From: Pseudorhodobacter antarcticus | GTDB lineage: Bacteria; Pseudomonadota; Alphaproteobacteria; Rhodobacterales; Rhodobacteraceae | Reading direction: 5' to 3' | Length of the DNA stretch: 64,000 nt | Assembly (NCBI GenBank): GCA_945862435.1 | Contig: CAMAXX010000006.1 | Coordinates: 57,142-121,141 of the forward strand | In this document: in pieces, positions 45,839 to 55,897 of the stretch | Layout: each line of letters starts with the position of its first letter | Numbering within the stretch: the first letter of the stretch is position 1 | Program-made: the position numbers and the translations under genes | The notes under the pieces: model-generated | The model's input: only the letters and a program-made list of their open reading frames with translations | Told to the model about the DNA's origin: nothing | Databases searched by the model: none

Positions 45839-46332
45839 AGCCATCTGATCTGGTTGTCGGGCGCTGGGGCGCGCGGTTTATGGGGCGGCGCTTTGCTTGT
45901 ACCATCGGGCGCGGCGGACTGCGCGCGGATAAACGCGAAGGCGATGGGGCAACGCCAGTGGGAACGTACCGCTTTATTGGAATGTTGTATCGGCCAGATC
46001 GCATGGCGCGCCCTGCAGATTGGGCGCTGCCCATTGGGCCCTGTGACGGCTGGTCAGATGACCCTAAAGATGACGATTACAACCAGATGATCCGTTTGCC
46101 GCACGCGTTTTCGCATGAAAAACTGCGCCGCGCTGATCCGATGTATGATCTTGTCCTGCTGACCGATTGGAATTGGCCCGATGCCTGCGCGGGGCGCGGA
46201 TCGGCCATTTTTGTGCACGGGTGGCGCAGGCCACACTCCCGCACGGCGGGGTGCGTTGCGTTTTCGCGCAAAGATTTGCTGTGGATTGCGCAGCGCATCC
46301 AGCATCAATCGCGGCTGATTATCTTGCGCTAG
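45835..46332 (+). CDS. L,D-transpeptidase (YkuD) family protein
   Basis: Predicted cysteine transpeptidase acting on peptidoglycan or its lipoprotein anchor. It has 165 residues with the YkuD core: GDGATPVGTYRF, then FVHGWRRPHSRTAGCVAFS with H128 and C140. No signal peptide is visible, so its site of action is unclear; related short YkuD proteins in Rhodobacterales also lack one. A GTG start at 45835 overlaps the ribA stop by 4 bases (GTGA), so translation is coupled. Confidence 0.88.
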   Translation: MKPSDLVVGRWGARFMGRRFACTIGRGGLRADKREGDGATPVGTYRFIGMLYRPDRMARPADWALPIGPCDGWSDDPKDDDYNQMIRLPHAFSHEKLRRADPMYDLVLLTDWNWPDACAGRGSAIFVHGWRRPHSRTAGCVAFSRKDLLWIAQRIQHQSRLIILR

Positions 46333-46994
46333 CCTGCATCTTTCGCAGGGCGCGCGCCAAATAACGCGCTGCCTACCCGAATATGCGTGGCCCCCAGTGC
46401 AATCGCCGTTTCAAAATCGCTGCTCATGCCCATCGACAGCGCTGCCAGCCCGTTGCGCGCAGCCATGTCGCCAAGCATTTTGAAATGTGGTGCGGGATCA
46501 ATCCCGTCAGGCGGAATGCACATCAGGCCGAGTGGGGATAAATCCATAGCGCGGCAATCGGCAAGGAACGTATCCAAGTCATCAGGCAAAATACCCGCTT
46601 TTTGCTCCTCGGCCCCGGTGTTCACCTGCACAAACAAATCGGGGCAATGCCCGCGCGCCTGCGCTAAACTGGCCAGTTTTTGCGCCAGCGACGGGCGATC
46701 CAGGCTGTGGATTGCATCGAACAATTCCACCGCTTGCTTGGCCTTGTTGGTTTGCAACGGGCCAATCATGGTCACATGAATACCCGCCCCAAATTCGGCC
46801 CGCAAATCTGGCCATTTAGCGGCAGATTCTTGCACGTAATTCTCGCCAAACTGCAGATGCCCTTGGCCCAGCACGGCGCGCAGCCGATCCATCGGTTGCA
46901 GTTTTGACACCGCAATCAGCGTGATACCCTCCACATCGCGCCCCGCTTTGGCGGCGGCATTATGAACGGCGGCGGTAATTTCGGGCAATGGCAT
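46329..46994 (-). CDS. YggS family pyridoxal-phosphate homeostasis protein
   Basis: PLP-binding protein of 221 residues, fold-type III, affecting vitamin B6 and amino-acid balance. The PLP lysine is K31 in LIAVSKLQP; FGENYVQESAAKWPDL, MIGPLQTNKAKQAVE and SMGMSSDFETAIALGATHIR are all typical. ATG 46994 is chosen because the frame's upstream extension to 47144 lies in the porin region. Its stop overlaps the convergent L,D-transpeptidase gene by 4 bases. Confidence 0.93.
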   Translation of the reverse strand: MPLPEITAAVHNAAAKAGRDVEGITLIAVSKLQPMDRLRAVLGQGHLQFGENYVQESAAKWPDLRAEFGAGIHVTMIGPLQTNKAKQAVELFDAIHSLDRPSLAQKLASLAQARGHCPDLFVQVNTGAEEQKAGILPDDLDTFLADCRAMDLSPLGLMCIPPDGIDPAPHFKMLGDMAARNGLAALSMGMSSDFETAIALGATHIRVGSALFGARPAKDAG

Positions 46995-47023
46995 GGTTGG
47001 TCTTTCAGACGTATCAATCAAAT

Positions 47024-47053
47024 GAAAAAGGCGGGCCAACTGGCCCGCCTTTC
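47024..47053 (-). terminator. Intrinsic terminator after the porin gene
   Basis: A 9-bp perfect stem (GGCGGGCCA 47030-47038 with TGGCCCGCC 47041-47049), followed on the minus strand by TTTTTC. It is 21 bases after the porin stop and precedes the YggS gene. Confidence 0.85.
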
Positions 47054-47073
47054 CCATAAAGGTTGTTCTAAGA

Positions 47074-47892
47074 TTAGAACGACATCGAAGCGCCCAAGTA
47101 GGCCGATTCCGACTGGTGAACACCAGTTTCAATAGCCAAGCCATTGCCCAGGTCGTAACCAGCGGTTACTTCCCAAACGCTGTCTTGGTCGATTTCTGCG
47201 TCAACCGACAGACCGTTAGCTTCGTAACCAACCGAAACGGTGTACGAATCTTCGTTGTCAACTTCGAAGCCAGCCGAAATGCCGTTAGCCGAGTAGTCCA
47301 AGGTCAGCGTCGAAACTTCGTCGCTGTCCAAGCCCAGACCAACGGTCACAGCGCCGAATGCGCGCTCTGCCGAGACGTCCCAAGCTTCGGTCGACTCGTC
47401 AAAGTTTGCGCCCAGTTCTACGCCCGAAACGGTGTAGCCCAGTTGCAACGACGAGGTGCCGCCGTCGATGTCGGTACGAACGCCAACCGAGAAATCACCG
47501 ATCGTGTGGGTGTATTCCAGATCGTGATCTTCGAACGAGTCGTCATGGTAATCGTCAAAGCCATCTACGGCGAATGCTACTTTACCGAAGTCGCCCGAAA
47601 CGAACACTTCTGGTGCGCCGAATGCGCCGCCTTCGTCGTCGGTGAACGAGCTGTCAGCGCCGTCGAAGTCGAAGGTTTTGCCCGAGGTCACGTCAAACGA
47701 CGCGCCGAAGGAAATGCCTGCATCCGACTCAGCGGTTGCAGCTACACCCAAGTTAAACGAGGTGTATGATTCCCAGGTTCCGCCGCTTGCGGAAGCGAAA
47801 CCAGCAGTCGCATCACCGCTGAAAGCGATTTCTGCTGCTGCGAAGCCAGCGGTCATCCCAAGGATGGTGGTGGCAAGAAGTACTTTTTTCAT
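47074..47892 (-). CDS. Outer-membrane porin
   Basis: A 272-residue porin with signal peptide MKKVLLATTILGMTAGFAAA. The rest is a series of amphipathic beta-strands (EIAFSGDATAGFASASG, DLEYTHTIGDFSVGVRTDID, SSLQLGYTVSGVELGANFDE) ending with the C-terminal aromatic residue (YLGASMSF) needed for barrel assembly. It is very acidic and almost free of Cys. The ATG follows GAGGGAAAAGAC, and a perfect inverted repeat (47926-47951) lies 34 bases upstream of it. A terminator follows, so it is probably monocistronic and highly expressed. Confidence 0.9.
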   Translation of the reverse strand: MKKVLLATTILGMTAGFAAAEIAFSGDATAGFASASGGTWESYTSFNLGVAATAESDAGISFGASFDVTSGKTFDFDGADSSFTDDEGGAFGAPEVFVSGDFGKVAFAVDGFDDYHDDSFEDHDLEYTHTIGDFSVGVRTDIDGGTSSLQLGYTVSGVELGANFDESTEAWDVSAERAFGAVTVGLGLDSDEVSTLTLDYSANGISAGFEVDNEDSYTVSVGYEANGLSVDAEIDQDSVWEVTAGYDLGNGLAIETGVHQSESAYLGASMSF

Positions 47893-47925
47893 GTCTTTTC
47901 CCTCGTGTATATATCAAAGGTGGGG

Positions 47926-47951
47926 CCCAAATCAGGGGAATCCGATTTGGG
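47926..47951. promoter_or_regulatory. 8-bp inverted repeat in the porin 5' leader region
   Basis: CCCAAATC (47926-47933) and GATTTGGG (47944-47951) are exact inverse copies 10 bases apart, 34 bases upstream of the porin ATG. It could be an operator for an OmpR-class regulator or an mRNA leader hairpin. Confidence 0.45.
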
Positions 47952-48165
47952 TATGCAGTCTGTTTCCACTTTCCCCCGCCCATTTGCAACGAACTCTGCG
48001 GTTTTTCGGCCAAACACGCCGGCGATGGTGCAGTCTTGCCACAGTCCTGCCACGCGGGCGGCGCATTTTGCGAGGTGGAGTTACAAAATATATAGGGTGA
48101 AAAGCCTTGGCAGGCTAGGCAGGCTGCGTTACACAAGACTAGATGTTCATCTGGGGGGTGGCGCT

Positions 48166-48675
48166 GTGCTGCAGGGACTGGCCAAAATTTCAATTATCTC
48201 GGCGACTTGCCTTTCTTTGGCGGGCTGCGGCGGGTCGGGCGGCGGGCTGGCCTTGGGGCAGGCAGGCGGCAACCGCCTTGCCGCTGATGCCGCCGCTGCC
48301 AAGGCGGGAATCGATACAACTAAACCGCGCGCGACCATTTGGGATGTGTTTTCCAACGCGGAAAATCCAAACAAAATCGTCAATGTAAACAAGTATATCT
48401 GGAACGCCTCGCTGGACGTTCTGAACTTTTTACCAATCGAATCAGTTGACCCGTTCACAGGGGTTATCGTGACAGGCTATGGGGTACCGCCCAGCGGTGG
48501 CCGCGCATACCGCGCCACAATTTTGGTGCAAGACCCCGCCTTAGATGCCCGCAGCCTAAAGCTTAGCATGCAAACCAAAGGCGGCAGTGCAGTGGCCCCC
48601 GCAACCCTGCGCGCCGTTGAAGATGCAATTCTATCGCGTGCGCGCCAATTGCGCATTGCTGATAGTAAGCTTTAA
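48166..48675 (+). CDS. DUF3576 lipoprotein
   Basis: A 169-residue predicted lipoprotein. A GTG start at 48166 behind GGGGGGTGG gives MLQGLAKISIISATCLSLAG with lipobox LAGC (cysteine 21) and a glycine-rich stretch. The mature domain has ATIWDVFSNAENPNKIVNVN, KYIWNASLDVLNFLPIESVD, and FTGVIVTGYGVPPSGGRAYR, matching DUF3576 of alphaproteobacteria, near leuS and lptE. The open frame reaches back to 47905, but that part overlaps the porin upstream region and has no protein character. Confidence 0.88.
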   Translation: MLQGLAKISIISATCLSLAGCGGSGGGLALGQAGGNRLAADAAAAKAGIDTTKPRATIWDVFSNAENPNKIVNVNKYIWNASLDVLNFLPIESVDPFTGVIVTGYGVPPSGGRAYRATILVQDPALDARSLKLSMQTKGGSAVAPATLRAVEDAILSRARQLRIADSKL

Positions 48676-48762
48676 TTTAACGCCCCAAAATCGATGCGGG
48701 CCATCTGGCCTTGCCGCCCTTAGCGGTGTATTTCTGCGGCAAAAGCAGCAAAAGGCCGCCCA

Positions 48763-51309
48763 ATGTCGCGTTACGAGCCCAAATCGATTGAAACCAAATG
48801 GCAGTCCGCTTGGGACGACGCTGGTGCATTTACCGCAAAGCGCGACCCAGCCAAGCCTAAGTATTACGTTTTGGAAATGTTCCCCTATCCTTCTGGGCGC
48901 ATCCACATGGGGCATGTGCGCAATTACACAATGGGCGATGTCGTCGCCCGCTACAAATCAGCGCGCGGTTTTTCCGTGCTGCACCCAATGGGGTGGGATG
49001 CCTTTGGCATGCCCGCCGAAAACGCGGCTATGGAACGCGGCGGCCATCCGAAAGATTGGACATACGGCAATATCGCCGACATGCGCGCGCAGATGAAACC
49101 GCTGGGCCTGTCAATCGATTGGTCGCGCGAATTTGCCACCTGCGATCCTGAATATTACGGCCAACAGCAGGCAATGTTTTTGGATATGATGGCCGCAGGG
49201 CTGGTGTACCGCAAAAACGCGGTCGTCAACTGGGACCCTGTCGATATGACCGTTCTTGCCAATGAACAGGTGATCGAAGGCAAAGGCTGGCGCAGCGGCG
49301 CGCAGGTGCAGCGGCGCGAATTGACGCAGTGGTTCTTTAAGATTTCCGATTACGCTGGCGAACTTTTGTCCGCACTGGACGAGTTGAAAGACTGGCCCGA
49401 AAAAGTGCGGATTATGCAAGCCAATTGGATTGGTAAATCCCAAGGCCTGCAATTTGCCTTTAACACTGTTGGCGCGCCCGCGGGGTTTGAAACCCTGCCC
49501 GTTTACACCACCCGCCCCGATACGCTGATGGGGGCCAGTTTTGCCGCTATCTCGCCCGATCACCCCCTTGCCAAAGCTTTAGAGGCGGGCAACCCAGCGA
49601 TCGCCGCCTTTGTGGCCGAATGCCGCAAAGTAGGAACCAGTGCCGAGGCGCTGGAAACCGCCGAAAAGGTCGGCATGGATACAGGCATCCGCGTGAAGCA
49701 CCCGCTGGATCCGAACTGGGAACTGCCCGTCTATATCGCCAATTTCATCTTGATGGATTACGGCACGGGCGCGATTTTCGGCTGCCCCGCGCATGATGCA
49801 CGCGACTTTGAATTTGCCAGCAAATATGGGCTGGCGATTAAGTCGGTTTTTGTGGCCGAAGGCGCGGAAGATGCGCCGCTAACCGAAGCCTTTGTGCCGA
49901 TGAAATCCGAACCCGTTCGCTATATTCTCGGCTTTGCGGGTGCTGCAGTGCAAACGGGCGAGGTTGCAATTGCCGCCGCCATTACCCACGCCGAATCAAA
50001 CGGTTATGGCAAAGGCGTCACCCAATACCGCCTGCGCGATTGGGGCATTTCGCGCCAACGCTATTGGGGCTGCCCGATTCCCGTGGTGCATTGCGACACC
50101 TGCGGCGTTGTGCCCGAAAAGAAAGAAAATCTGCCCATCGAACTCCCGTATGATGTGACCTTTGACATCCCAGGCAACCCGCTGGATCGCCACCCAACGT
50201 GGCGCAATTGCGCATGCCCCTCTTGCGGCAAACCCGCGCGGCGGGAAACCGATACGATGGACACGTTTATGGACAGCTCGTGGTATTATGCCCGCTTTAC
50301 CGCGCCCCACGCTAAAACGCCCACAGACGCGGCGGAAGCCGATTATTGGATGAACGTCGATCAATACATCGGCGGCATCGAACACGCGATTTTGCACTTG
50401 CTGTATTCGCGCTTCTTCGCCCGCGCGATGGTGAAAACGGGGCATCTGCCTGCCAAAGCGATTGAACCCTTCAACGCGCTGTTCACCCAAGGCATGGTCA
50501 CGCATGAGATTTATCTAACCCGCGACGGGCAGGGCCGCCCTTTGTACCACCTGCCCGAAGACGTGGTGGATGGCAGGCTGAAGAATGGCACCGTTGTCGA
50601 AATCGTACCCTCCGCCAAAATGTCGAAATCCAAGAAAAATGTCGTCGATCCGATGGACATTATCGAAAACTTCGGCGCAGATACTGCGCGCTGGTTTGTA
50701 CTGTCTGACAGCCCACCAGAGCGCGATGTGGAATGGACGTCCTCGGGGGCCGAGGCCGCGCATAAACATCTGGCCCGTGTCTGGAACCTATGTGCGCGCA
50801 TTGGCGAAATGCCCGATGGCTTTGTGGGCGAGGGCGACCGCGACATCGAACGCGCCACGGCCCGCGCCGTGCATGAAGTGACCCAAGGCATTGAAAACTT
50901 TGCCTTTAACAAGGCCATCGCCAAGCTATATGAATTCACCAACACCCTGTCACGCGCCAACGGCTCGCGCGAAGTTATGCGCGCCGCAATGCGGACAATG
51001 GCGCAACTGATGCAGCCCATGGTGCCCCATATCGCCGAATCGATCTGGACGTATCAGGGCGGCGCGGGCCTATGCGCGCAGGCCCCTTGGCCTGTGGCAG
51101 ACCCCTCGCTTTTGGTGGATGATCAGGTGACTTTGCCCGTTCAAATCAACGGCAAACGCCGCGCGGAAATCACCGTGCCCGCCGATATGCCCGCCGCCGA
51201 AATTGAAAAGGTCGCGCTGGCCGATCCTGCTGTGGTCAAATTTCTGGATGGTGCGGCGGTTAAGAAAATCATCGTTGTGCCAGGGCGGATCATCAATGTC
51301 GTGGCTTAA
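48763..51309 (+). CDS. leuS: Leucyl-tRNA synthetase
   Basis: Charges tRNA-Leu. It has 848 residues, a normal length. Class I motifs are HMGH in [14 protein letters not shown] near residue 45 and KMSKS in [16 protein letters not shown]. The editing domain lies in between (residues ~220-400, with [10 protein letters not shown] and [15 protein letters not shown]), and zinc-type cysteines are seen in [12 protein letters not shown] and [12 protein letters not shown]. The final 14 bases overlap lptE, which overlaps holA: leuS-lptE-holA is a conserved gene order. Confidence 0.97.
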   Translation: MSRYEPKSIETKWQSAWDDAGAFTAKRDPAKPKYYVLEMFPYPSGRIHMGHVRNYTMGDVVARYKSARGFSVLHPMGWDAFGMPAENAAMERGGHPKDWTYGNIADMRAQMKPLGLSIDWSREFATCDPEYYGQQQAMFLDMMAAGLVYRKNAVVNWDPVDMTVLANEQVIEGKGWRSGAQVQRRELTQWFFKISDYAGELLSALDELKDWPEKVRIMQANWIGKSQGLQFAFNTVGAPAGFETLPVYTTRPDTLMGASFAAISPDHPLAKALEAGNPAIAAFVAECRKVGTSAEALETAEKVGMDTGIRVKHPLDPNWELPVYIANFILMDYGTGAIFGCPAHDARDFEFASKYGLAIKSVFVAEGAEDAPLTEAFVPMKSEPVRYILGFAGAAVQTGEVAIAAAITHAESNGYGKGVTQYRLRDWGISRQRYWGCPIPVVHCDTCGVVPEKKENLPIELPYDVTFDIPGNPLDRHPTWRNCACPSCGKPARRETDTMDTFMDSSWYYARFTAPHAKTPTDAAEADYWMNVDQYIGGIEHAILHLLYSRFFARAMVKTGHLPAKAIEPFNALFTQGMVTHEIYLTRDGQGRPLYHLPEDVVDGRLKNGTVVEIVPSAKMSKSKKNVVDPMDIIENFGADTARWFVLSDSPPERDVEWTSSGAEAAHKHLARVWNLCARIGEMPDGFVGEGDRDIERATARAVHEVTQGIENFAFNKAIAKLYEFTNTLSRANGSREVMRAAMRTMAQLMQPMVPHIAESIWTYQGGAGLCAQAPWPVADPSLLVDDQVTLPVQINGKRRAEITVPADMPAAEIEKVALADPAVVKFLDGAAVKKIIVVPGRIINVVA

Positions 51310-51790
51310 CCGCCGCGCCATTCTCGCCCTGCCGCTGGCCCTTGCGGCCTGCGGGTTTACCCCTGCCTTTGGCCCCGCAGGCCCCGCCACCGCCCTGCGC
51401 GGCACTATCGCGCTGGCCGATACTGAAACGCGTGATGGGTTCGAATTTATCAAACGAATGGAAGACCGCCTTGGCCGCGCCAGCGCGCCTCGCTTTGATC
51501 TGGGCTACAGCATTTCTACCGGAAAGGCCAGTTTAGGCTTTACCACCGATGGCGCGATTACCAGATTTAACCTAACAGGATCAGTCACTTGGACGTTAAA
51601 AGACCGCGCGACAGGCGATGTTTTGGCCAGCGGGGTAGAGCAAAACTTTACCGCATGGTCAGCCACGGGCGTGACGATTGCCGCCGTAAATGCCGAATCT
51701 GATGCCAACGTGCGGCTGATTCGTATCTTGGCCGATCAGGTTACCCAGCGCCTGATCGCCCTTTCACCATCGCTTACGGTGGCCGAATGA
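51296..51790 (+). CDS. lptE: LPS-assembly lipoprotein LptE
   Basis: Outer-membrane lipoprotein that plugs the LptD barrel for LPS insertion. It has 164 residues with a lipoprotein signal ([20 protein letters not shown], lipobox LAAC). Alphaproteobacterial LptE is very divergent; the assignment rests on length, the [13 protein letters not shown] start typical of the family, and the gene order leuS-lptE-holA. ATG 51296 overlaps leuS by 14 bases; its stop overlaps holA by 4. Confidence 0.85.
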   Translation: MSWLNRRAILALPLALAACGFTPAFGPAGPATALRGTIALADTETRDGFEFIKRMEDRLGRASAPRFDLGYSISTGKASLGFTTDGAITRFNLTGSVTWTLKDRATGDVLASGVEQNFTAWSATGVTIAAVNAESDANVRLIRILADQVTQRLIALSPSLTVAE

Positions 51791-52800
51791 AACTATCAGG
51801 GATCGAGGCCAGCCGTTATTGCGCCCGCCCCGACCCTGCCCGCGCGGGCCTGCTGATTTTTGGCGCAGATACAATGCGCGTGGCCCTAAAACGGGCCGAG
51901 GCGATTGCCGCCCTGATCGGCCCAGACGGCCCAGCAGAAATGCGCCTAACCCGCATGGCCGCCAGTGATTTGCGCAAAGATCAGGCCCGCCTGACGGATT
52001 CGCTGCGCGAGACGGGATTTTTCGCGGGCTCCCGCGTGGTGTTTGTCGAAGATGCCACCGATGGGCTGACTGATGCTTTTGCCGCCGCATTGGCCGATTG
52101 GCGCGCGGGGGATGCCAATTTGATCGTTACCGCAGGCAATCTGACAGGGAAATCGGCGCTGAAAACCTTGTTTGAAAAGGCCCCGAACGCGGTTGGTATC
52201 GGCCTATATGACGACCCACCCACGCGCGAAGAAATTGAATCTGAACTTGCCCGCGCAGGCCTGACCCAAATCACGCCCCCTGCAATGGCAGACCTAACCA
52301 CCCTTGCCCGCGCGCTTGATCCTGGTGATTTTCGCCAGCTTTTGGAAAAGGTCGCGCTGTATAAACACGGCGATTCCACGCCGCTGACCCCTGCCGAAGT
52401 GGCTGATCTGGCCCCTATGACGATTGAGACCGAGGTGGACGATCTGCTTGCCGCCGTGGCCGACCGCAAGGCACATGCCATTGGCCCGCTGCTGCGGCGG
52501 CTGGAAGGGCAGGGTATTGCCCCCGTTACCTTGTGCATCGGCGCGCTGCGGCATTTTCGTGGGCTTCACATGGTGGTAACGGACAAGGGCGGCATTCAAA
52601 ACGGCCTGCTGCGCGCCCGCGCCTTTGGCCCGCGCCGCGATGCGATGGCACGCCAAGCGGGCAATTGGGGCGCAGCCAAGCTGGAAGATATACTGCGCGT
52701 GCTGGTCGATACGGATTTGACGTTGCGCAGCGCCTCGCGCGCGCCTGCCATGGCGGTCATCGAACGCGCTTTTATTCGCATTGCCATGATTAAGGGCTGA
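51787..52800 (+). CDS. holA: DNA polymerase III subunit delta
   Basis: Clamp-loader subunit that opens the beta clamp. It has 337 residues. The AAA+ like N-terminal part has LLIFGADTMRVALKRAEAIA, followed by FFAGSRVVFVEDATDGLTDA, GNLTGKSALKTLFEKAPNAV, and the helical C-terminal domain (LEKVALYKHGDSTPLTPAEV, LLRRLEGQGIAPVTLCIGAL). The ATG overlaps the lptE stop by 4 bases. It precedes a small unidentified gene by 2 bases. Confidence 0.93.
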   Translation: MKLSGIEASRYCARPDPARAGLLIFGADTMRVALKRAEAIAALIGPDGPAEMRLTRMAASDLRKDQARLTDSLRETGFFAGSRVVFVEDATDGLTDAFAAALADWRAGDANLIVTAGNLTGKSALKTLFEKAPNAVGIGLYDDPPTREEIESELARAGLTQITPPAMADLTTLARALDPGDFRQLLEKVALYKHGDSTPLTPAEVADLAPMTIETEVDDLLAAVADRKAHAIGPLLRRLEGQGIAPVTLCIGALRHFRGLHMVVTDKGGIQNGLLRARAFGPRRDAMARQAGNWGAAKLEDILRVLVDTDLTLRSASRAPAMAVIERAFIRIAMIKG

Positions 52801-52802
52801 AC

Positions 52803-53105
52803 ATGCCTTCGCCCGAGTCCCTAAATCCCCTTTCATCCCTGTGCCGTAAATACCCTGCGCTTGAGGCGCAGGTGATTTGGGCCGAAGGCAGCGACTGGCA
52901 GCCGCAAGAGGACGATGAAGCAGGGCTGGATGGCGAGGAAATTGCCTTTTACGCGGAAGGTATGCTGATGGAAGGCTATTCTTGCGCATGGCAAATTCTA
53001 GGGGTCGGCGCCCCCGAATTTGTGCGCCTGTTCTTTTGGATAGGCGAAATGCCCCACCTACCCGATGATCCTGATTTGATTTCGCAAGGCAGTACTGCAG
53101 GTTAG
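52803..53105 (+). CDS. Hypothetical small acidic protein
   Basis: A 100-residue cytosolic protein of no recognised family, starting 2 bases after holA. It is acidic (WAEGSDWQPQEDDEAGLDGE) with an aromatic segment (GYSCAWQILGVGAPEFVRLF FW) near the middle. The tight spacing suggests it is the last gene of the leuS-lptE-holA operon. No function can be given. Confidence 0.6.
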   Translation: MPSPESLNPLSSLCRKYPALEAQVIWAEGSDWQPQEDDEAGLDGEEIAFYAEGMLMEGYSCAWQILGVGAPEFVRLFFWIGEMPHLPDDPDLISQGSTAG

Positions 53106-53232
53106 ATTTGGGCGAACTATCGCCCACCTGCCCACGCACCTTCGAAAAGCTTAAAAATGTCTGCCCGAATCGATAAATGCATGGCACACAGGTCAGGGGC
53201 GCAACCGCGAACCTTGGCAAATGAGGCAGAGC

Positions 53233-53553
53233 ATGACACATATACCTTTGCGCCGCGCGGGGCTTGCGTTGGTTTTTGCGGTTATGGGCAGCGGCGCTAT
53301 TGCTGGCCCGATTGAAGCCGCCTGCAACAAATCTGATCGCACAGCGTCAAGCCGCCCCATCTGCAATTGCATCCAGCAAGTTGCCAATATGACCTTGGCA
53401 GGCACAGATCAGCGGCGGGCCGCTGATCTGATTAAGAATCCTGATAAAGCCCATAAAACATGGCTGTCGCAATCGAATCGCGACGATGCCTTTTGGGAGC
53501 GGTATAAGCAGTTCGGTGCCTCTGCTGAAAAATACTGCGCCACAAATTCCTAG
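53233..53553 (+). CDS. Small exported protein with conserved cysteines
   Basis: A 106-residue protein with signal peptide MTHIPLRRAGLALVFAVMGS to the cut near AIA-GP. The mature part has four cysteines (IEAACNKSDRTASSRPICNC and the terminal EKYCATN) that may form disulfides. Similar short proteins in Rhodobacterales are sometimes labelled arginine transporter, a name the sequence does not support. ATG 53221 is in frame four codons upstream; 53233 after GAGGCAGAGC is preferred. It is followed by the convergent LysR gene. Confidence 0.72.
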   Translation: MTHIPLRRAGLALVFAVMGSGAIAGPIEAACNKSDRTASSRPICNCIQQVANMTLAGTDQRRAADLIKNPDKAHKTWLSQSNRDDAFWERYKQFGASAEKYCATNS

Positions 53554-53562
53554 GCCTGCGGC

Positions 53563-54492
53563 CTACATTTGCGGCAAGCCCGCCATTGCCCGGCGGATAG
53601 CGTCTTTCATCTGCAACGCCATATAGTCGGTGAACAGGCCAACCTTGGGGTCTTTCAACCTGCGGTCGGGAAACAGGCAGCACAGTTGCGTCGGCAGGGG
53701 CGGGGTGGCGGTGGCCACGGGAACCAACCTGCCATCGCGCAAATACTCGGCCACTTCAAAAATCGGCTTTAGCACAATGCCGCGCCCATCGAGCGCCCAA
53801 CCCGTCAAAACGTCACCATCATCCGATTCATAAGGCCCTGATATATCGTATTTTTTTGGCCCATCAGGCGTTTGCAGCGCCCATTGAAATTCCTTTGCGC
53901 CTGGAAAGCGAAGGTTAAGGCACGCGTGGACATCGCCCACCAGTGCGGCCCCATCCAATGGGTTGCCCCGCGCCGCAATATAGGTAGGCGCTGCGCACAG
54001 AATGCGCGGGCAATCCACGATGTGGCGCATTTTCAGGCTGCTGTCCTCTAAAATCCCCATATGAAAGGCTAAATCCAGGCCCTCCGAAGTGACATCAATA
54101 ATGCGGTCAGAAAGGCGCAGCCGCACGTCGATTTGCGGATAAAAGTCCTTGAAAGCAGGCACATAGGGCGCGATAAACCGCCGCCCTACACCCAAGGGGG
54201 CGGCAACAAAAATTGTGCCGCGTGGGTTTTGCGCCGCTCCTGAAATGGTCTGCTCGGCTTCGGTAATTGCGTCTAGAATCTTCAATGCGCCGTCATAAAA
54301 CAGGCGTCCATTTTCCGTGGGATGCAGGCTGCGCGTGGTGCGCGAAAACAGTCGAACGCCCAAATGTTTTTCCAGTTCCGACACGCGCGCCGAGGCGACT
54401 GCGGGCGAAGTGCGCTGGTCGCGCGCCGCTGCCGACATCGACCCCAGTTCATACACGCGGACAAACATCTTAATCGTGGCGACATAAGACAC
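53563..54492 (-). CDS. LysR family transcriptional regulator
   Basis: A 309-residue regulator. The N-terminal winged helix covers residues 1-60 (FVRVYELGSMSAAARDQRTS, ARVSELEKHLGVRLFSRTTR), and the effector domain includes GTIFVAAPLGVGRRFIAPYV, DLAFHMGILEDSSLKMRHIV and RGIVLKPIFEVAEYLRDGRL. It is divergent from the urate hydroxylase gene (105 bases apart), the usual position for a LysR regulator of its neighbour; a purine-degradation ligand is inferred, not shown. Confidence 0.92.
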   Translation of the reverse strand: MSYVATIKMFVRVYELGSMSAAARDQRTSPAVASARVSELEKHLGVRLFSRTTRSLHPTENGRLFYDGALKILDAITEAEQTISGAAQNPRGTIFVAAPLGVGRRFIAPYVPAFKDFYPQIDVRLRLSDRIIDVTSEGLDLAFHMGILEDSSLKMRHIVDCPRILCAAPTYIAARGNPLDGAALVGDVHACLNLRFPGAKEFQWALQTPDGPKKYDISGPYESDDGDVLTGWALDGRGIVLKPIFEVAEYLRDGRLVPVATATPPLPTQLCCLFPDRRLKDPKVGLFTDYMALQMKDAIRRAMAGLPQM

Positions 54493-54597
54493 TTTTTTGC
54501 CCCCATTTTCACAAAGTGTTTGAAAGTATTCTGCGCCATTTCAGCATTAACACGGGGGCGGTGTCCAGTATAGCTTGCCAAAAACAGGAGGCTGGCG

Positions 54598-55830
54598 ATG
54601 TATGACTGGATCGTAATGTGGGAATGGGTGGAAATTGGCGTGCGTTGGCTACATGTCATCACCGCTATTGCGTGGATTGGGTCGTCATTCTATTTCATCG
54701 CGCTAGACCTTGGCCTGCACCGTGACCGCAACCTTGCTTCTGGCGCGGATGGCGAGGAATGGCAGGTGCATGGTGGTGGGTTTTACCACATCCAAAAATA
54801 CCTTGTCGCCCCAGCCTCGATGCCCGACCATCTTGTTTGGTTTAAATGGGAAAGCTATTCCACTTGGCTGACGGGCTTTGCCATGCTGGTGCTTGTTTAT
54901 TATTTGGGGTCAGACCTTTACCTGATTGACCCCGCCGTAATGGAACTGACCGCGCCCCAAGCAATTGGCATTTCTTTGGCCAGCCTTGCCTTTGGCTGGA
55001 TCGCCTATAACAGCCTGTGCCGCGTGTTTGTGAACGCTGATCAAACTTTGCTGATGGTGGCGCTGTTCGCGCTATTGGTCGTAATGGCGTGGGGATATAC
55101 GCAAGTGTTTTCCGGTCGCGCGGCGCTGCTGCATTTGGGGGCCTTTACCGCGACGATCATGTCGGCCAATGTTTTTTTCATCATCATGCCCAACCAGCGC
55201 ATTGTGGTGGCCGATTTGAAGGCAGGCCGCAAGCCAGACCCAAAATACGGCAAAATCGCCAAGCAGCGCAGCACGCACAATAATTACCTGACCCTGCCAG
55301 TTGTGTTTTTGATGCTTTCTAACCACTACCCATTGGTGTTCGCCACCGAATACAACTGGATCATCGCCAGCCTGATTTTCCTGATGGGGGTCAGTATTCG
55401 CCATTGGTTCAACACCCGCCACGCTCGCAAAGGCAACCCGCATTGGACGTGGTTTGTCACTGCCGTTCTTTTCCTGCTGATCGCGTGGCTGTCCACCGCG
55501 CCGCAGCGCCACATGGCCGAAGATACCGCCCTGAACGGCCCCTCGCTGACCTATGCCAGTGCATCGGGCTTTGACGATGTGGTCAGTATTGTGCAGGGGC
55601 GGTGCAGTATGTGCCATGCCGCGCAGCCTGTTTGGGAAGGGATCCCTTGGGCGCCCAAGGGCGTAGTGCTGGAAACCCCCGCCCAAATCGCCGCCGAGGC
55701 GCGGCGCATTTATCTCCAATCAGGCCTGACCCACGCCATGCCGCCCGCCAATCTGTCGTATATGGAGCCAGCCGAAAGACAGGCGATAGTTGATTGGTTC
55801 CAGGGCGCTGGGCAGAGCACTGACAGCTAA
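54598..55830 (+). CDS. puuD: Membrane-bound urate hydroxylase PuuD with C-terminal cytochrome c
   Basis: Oxidises urate to 5-hydroxyisourate at the membrane. It has 410 residues: seven to eight hydrophobic segments in the first ~300 (RWLHVITAIAWIGSSFYFIA, FNAGIVVWWSVQ-like regions absent here), conserved YHIQKYLVAP and VFFIIMPNQRIVVADLKAGR, and a C-terminal heme c domain with CSMCH (C336, C339, H340) and a likely axial Met in AMPPANLS (M381). The fused cytochrome passes electrons to the respiratory chain. No other purine-degradation gene is in the window. The ATG follows AGGAGGCTGGCG. Confidence 0.93.
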   Translation: MYDWIVMWEWVEIGVRWLHVITAIAWIGSSFYFIALDLGLHRDRNLASGADGEEWQVHGGGFYHIQKYLVAPASMPDHLVWFKWESYSTWLTGFAMLVLVYYLGSDLYLIDPAVMELTAPQAIGISLASLAFGWIAYNSLCRVFVNADQTLLMVALFALLVVMAWGYTQVFSGRAALLHLGAFTATIMSANVFFIIMPNQRIVVADLKAGRKPDPKYGKIAKQRSTHNNYLTLPVVFLMLSNHYPLVFATEYNWIIASLIFLMGVSIRHWFNTRHARKGNPHWTWFVTAVLFLLIAWLSTAPQRHMAEDTALNGPSLTYASASGFDDVVSIVQGRCSMCHAAQPVWEGIPWAPKGVVLETPAQIAAEARRIYLQSGLTHAMPPANLSYMEPAERQAIVDWFQGAGQSTDS

Positions 55831-55897
55831 CCCTGCATTGACATGCGGCTCCCCAGCCCCCACTTTACAGTCAAAGAGTGTAGTATTGGGGGGCATC

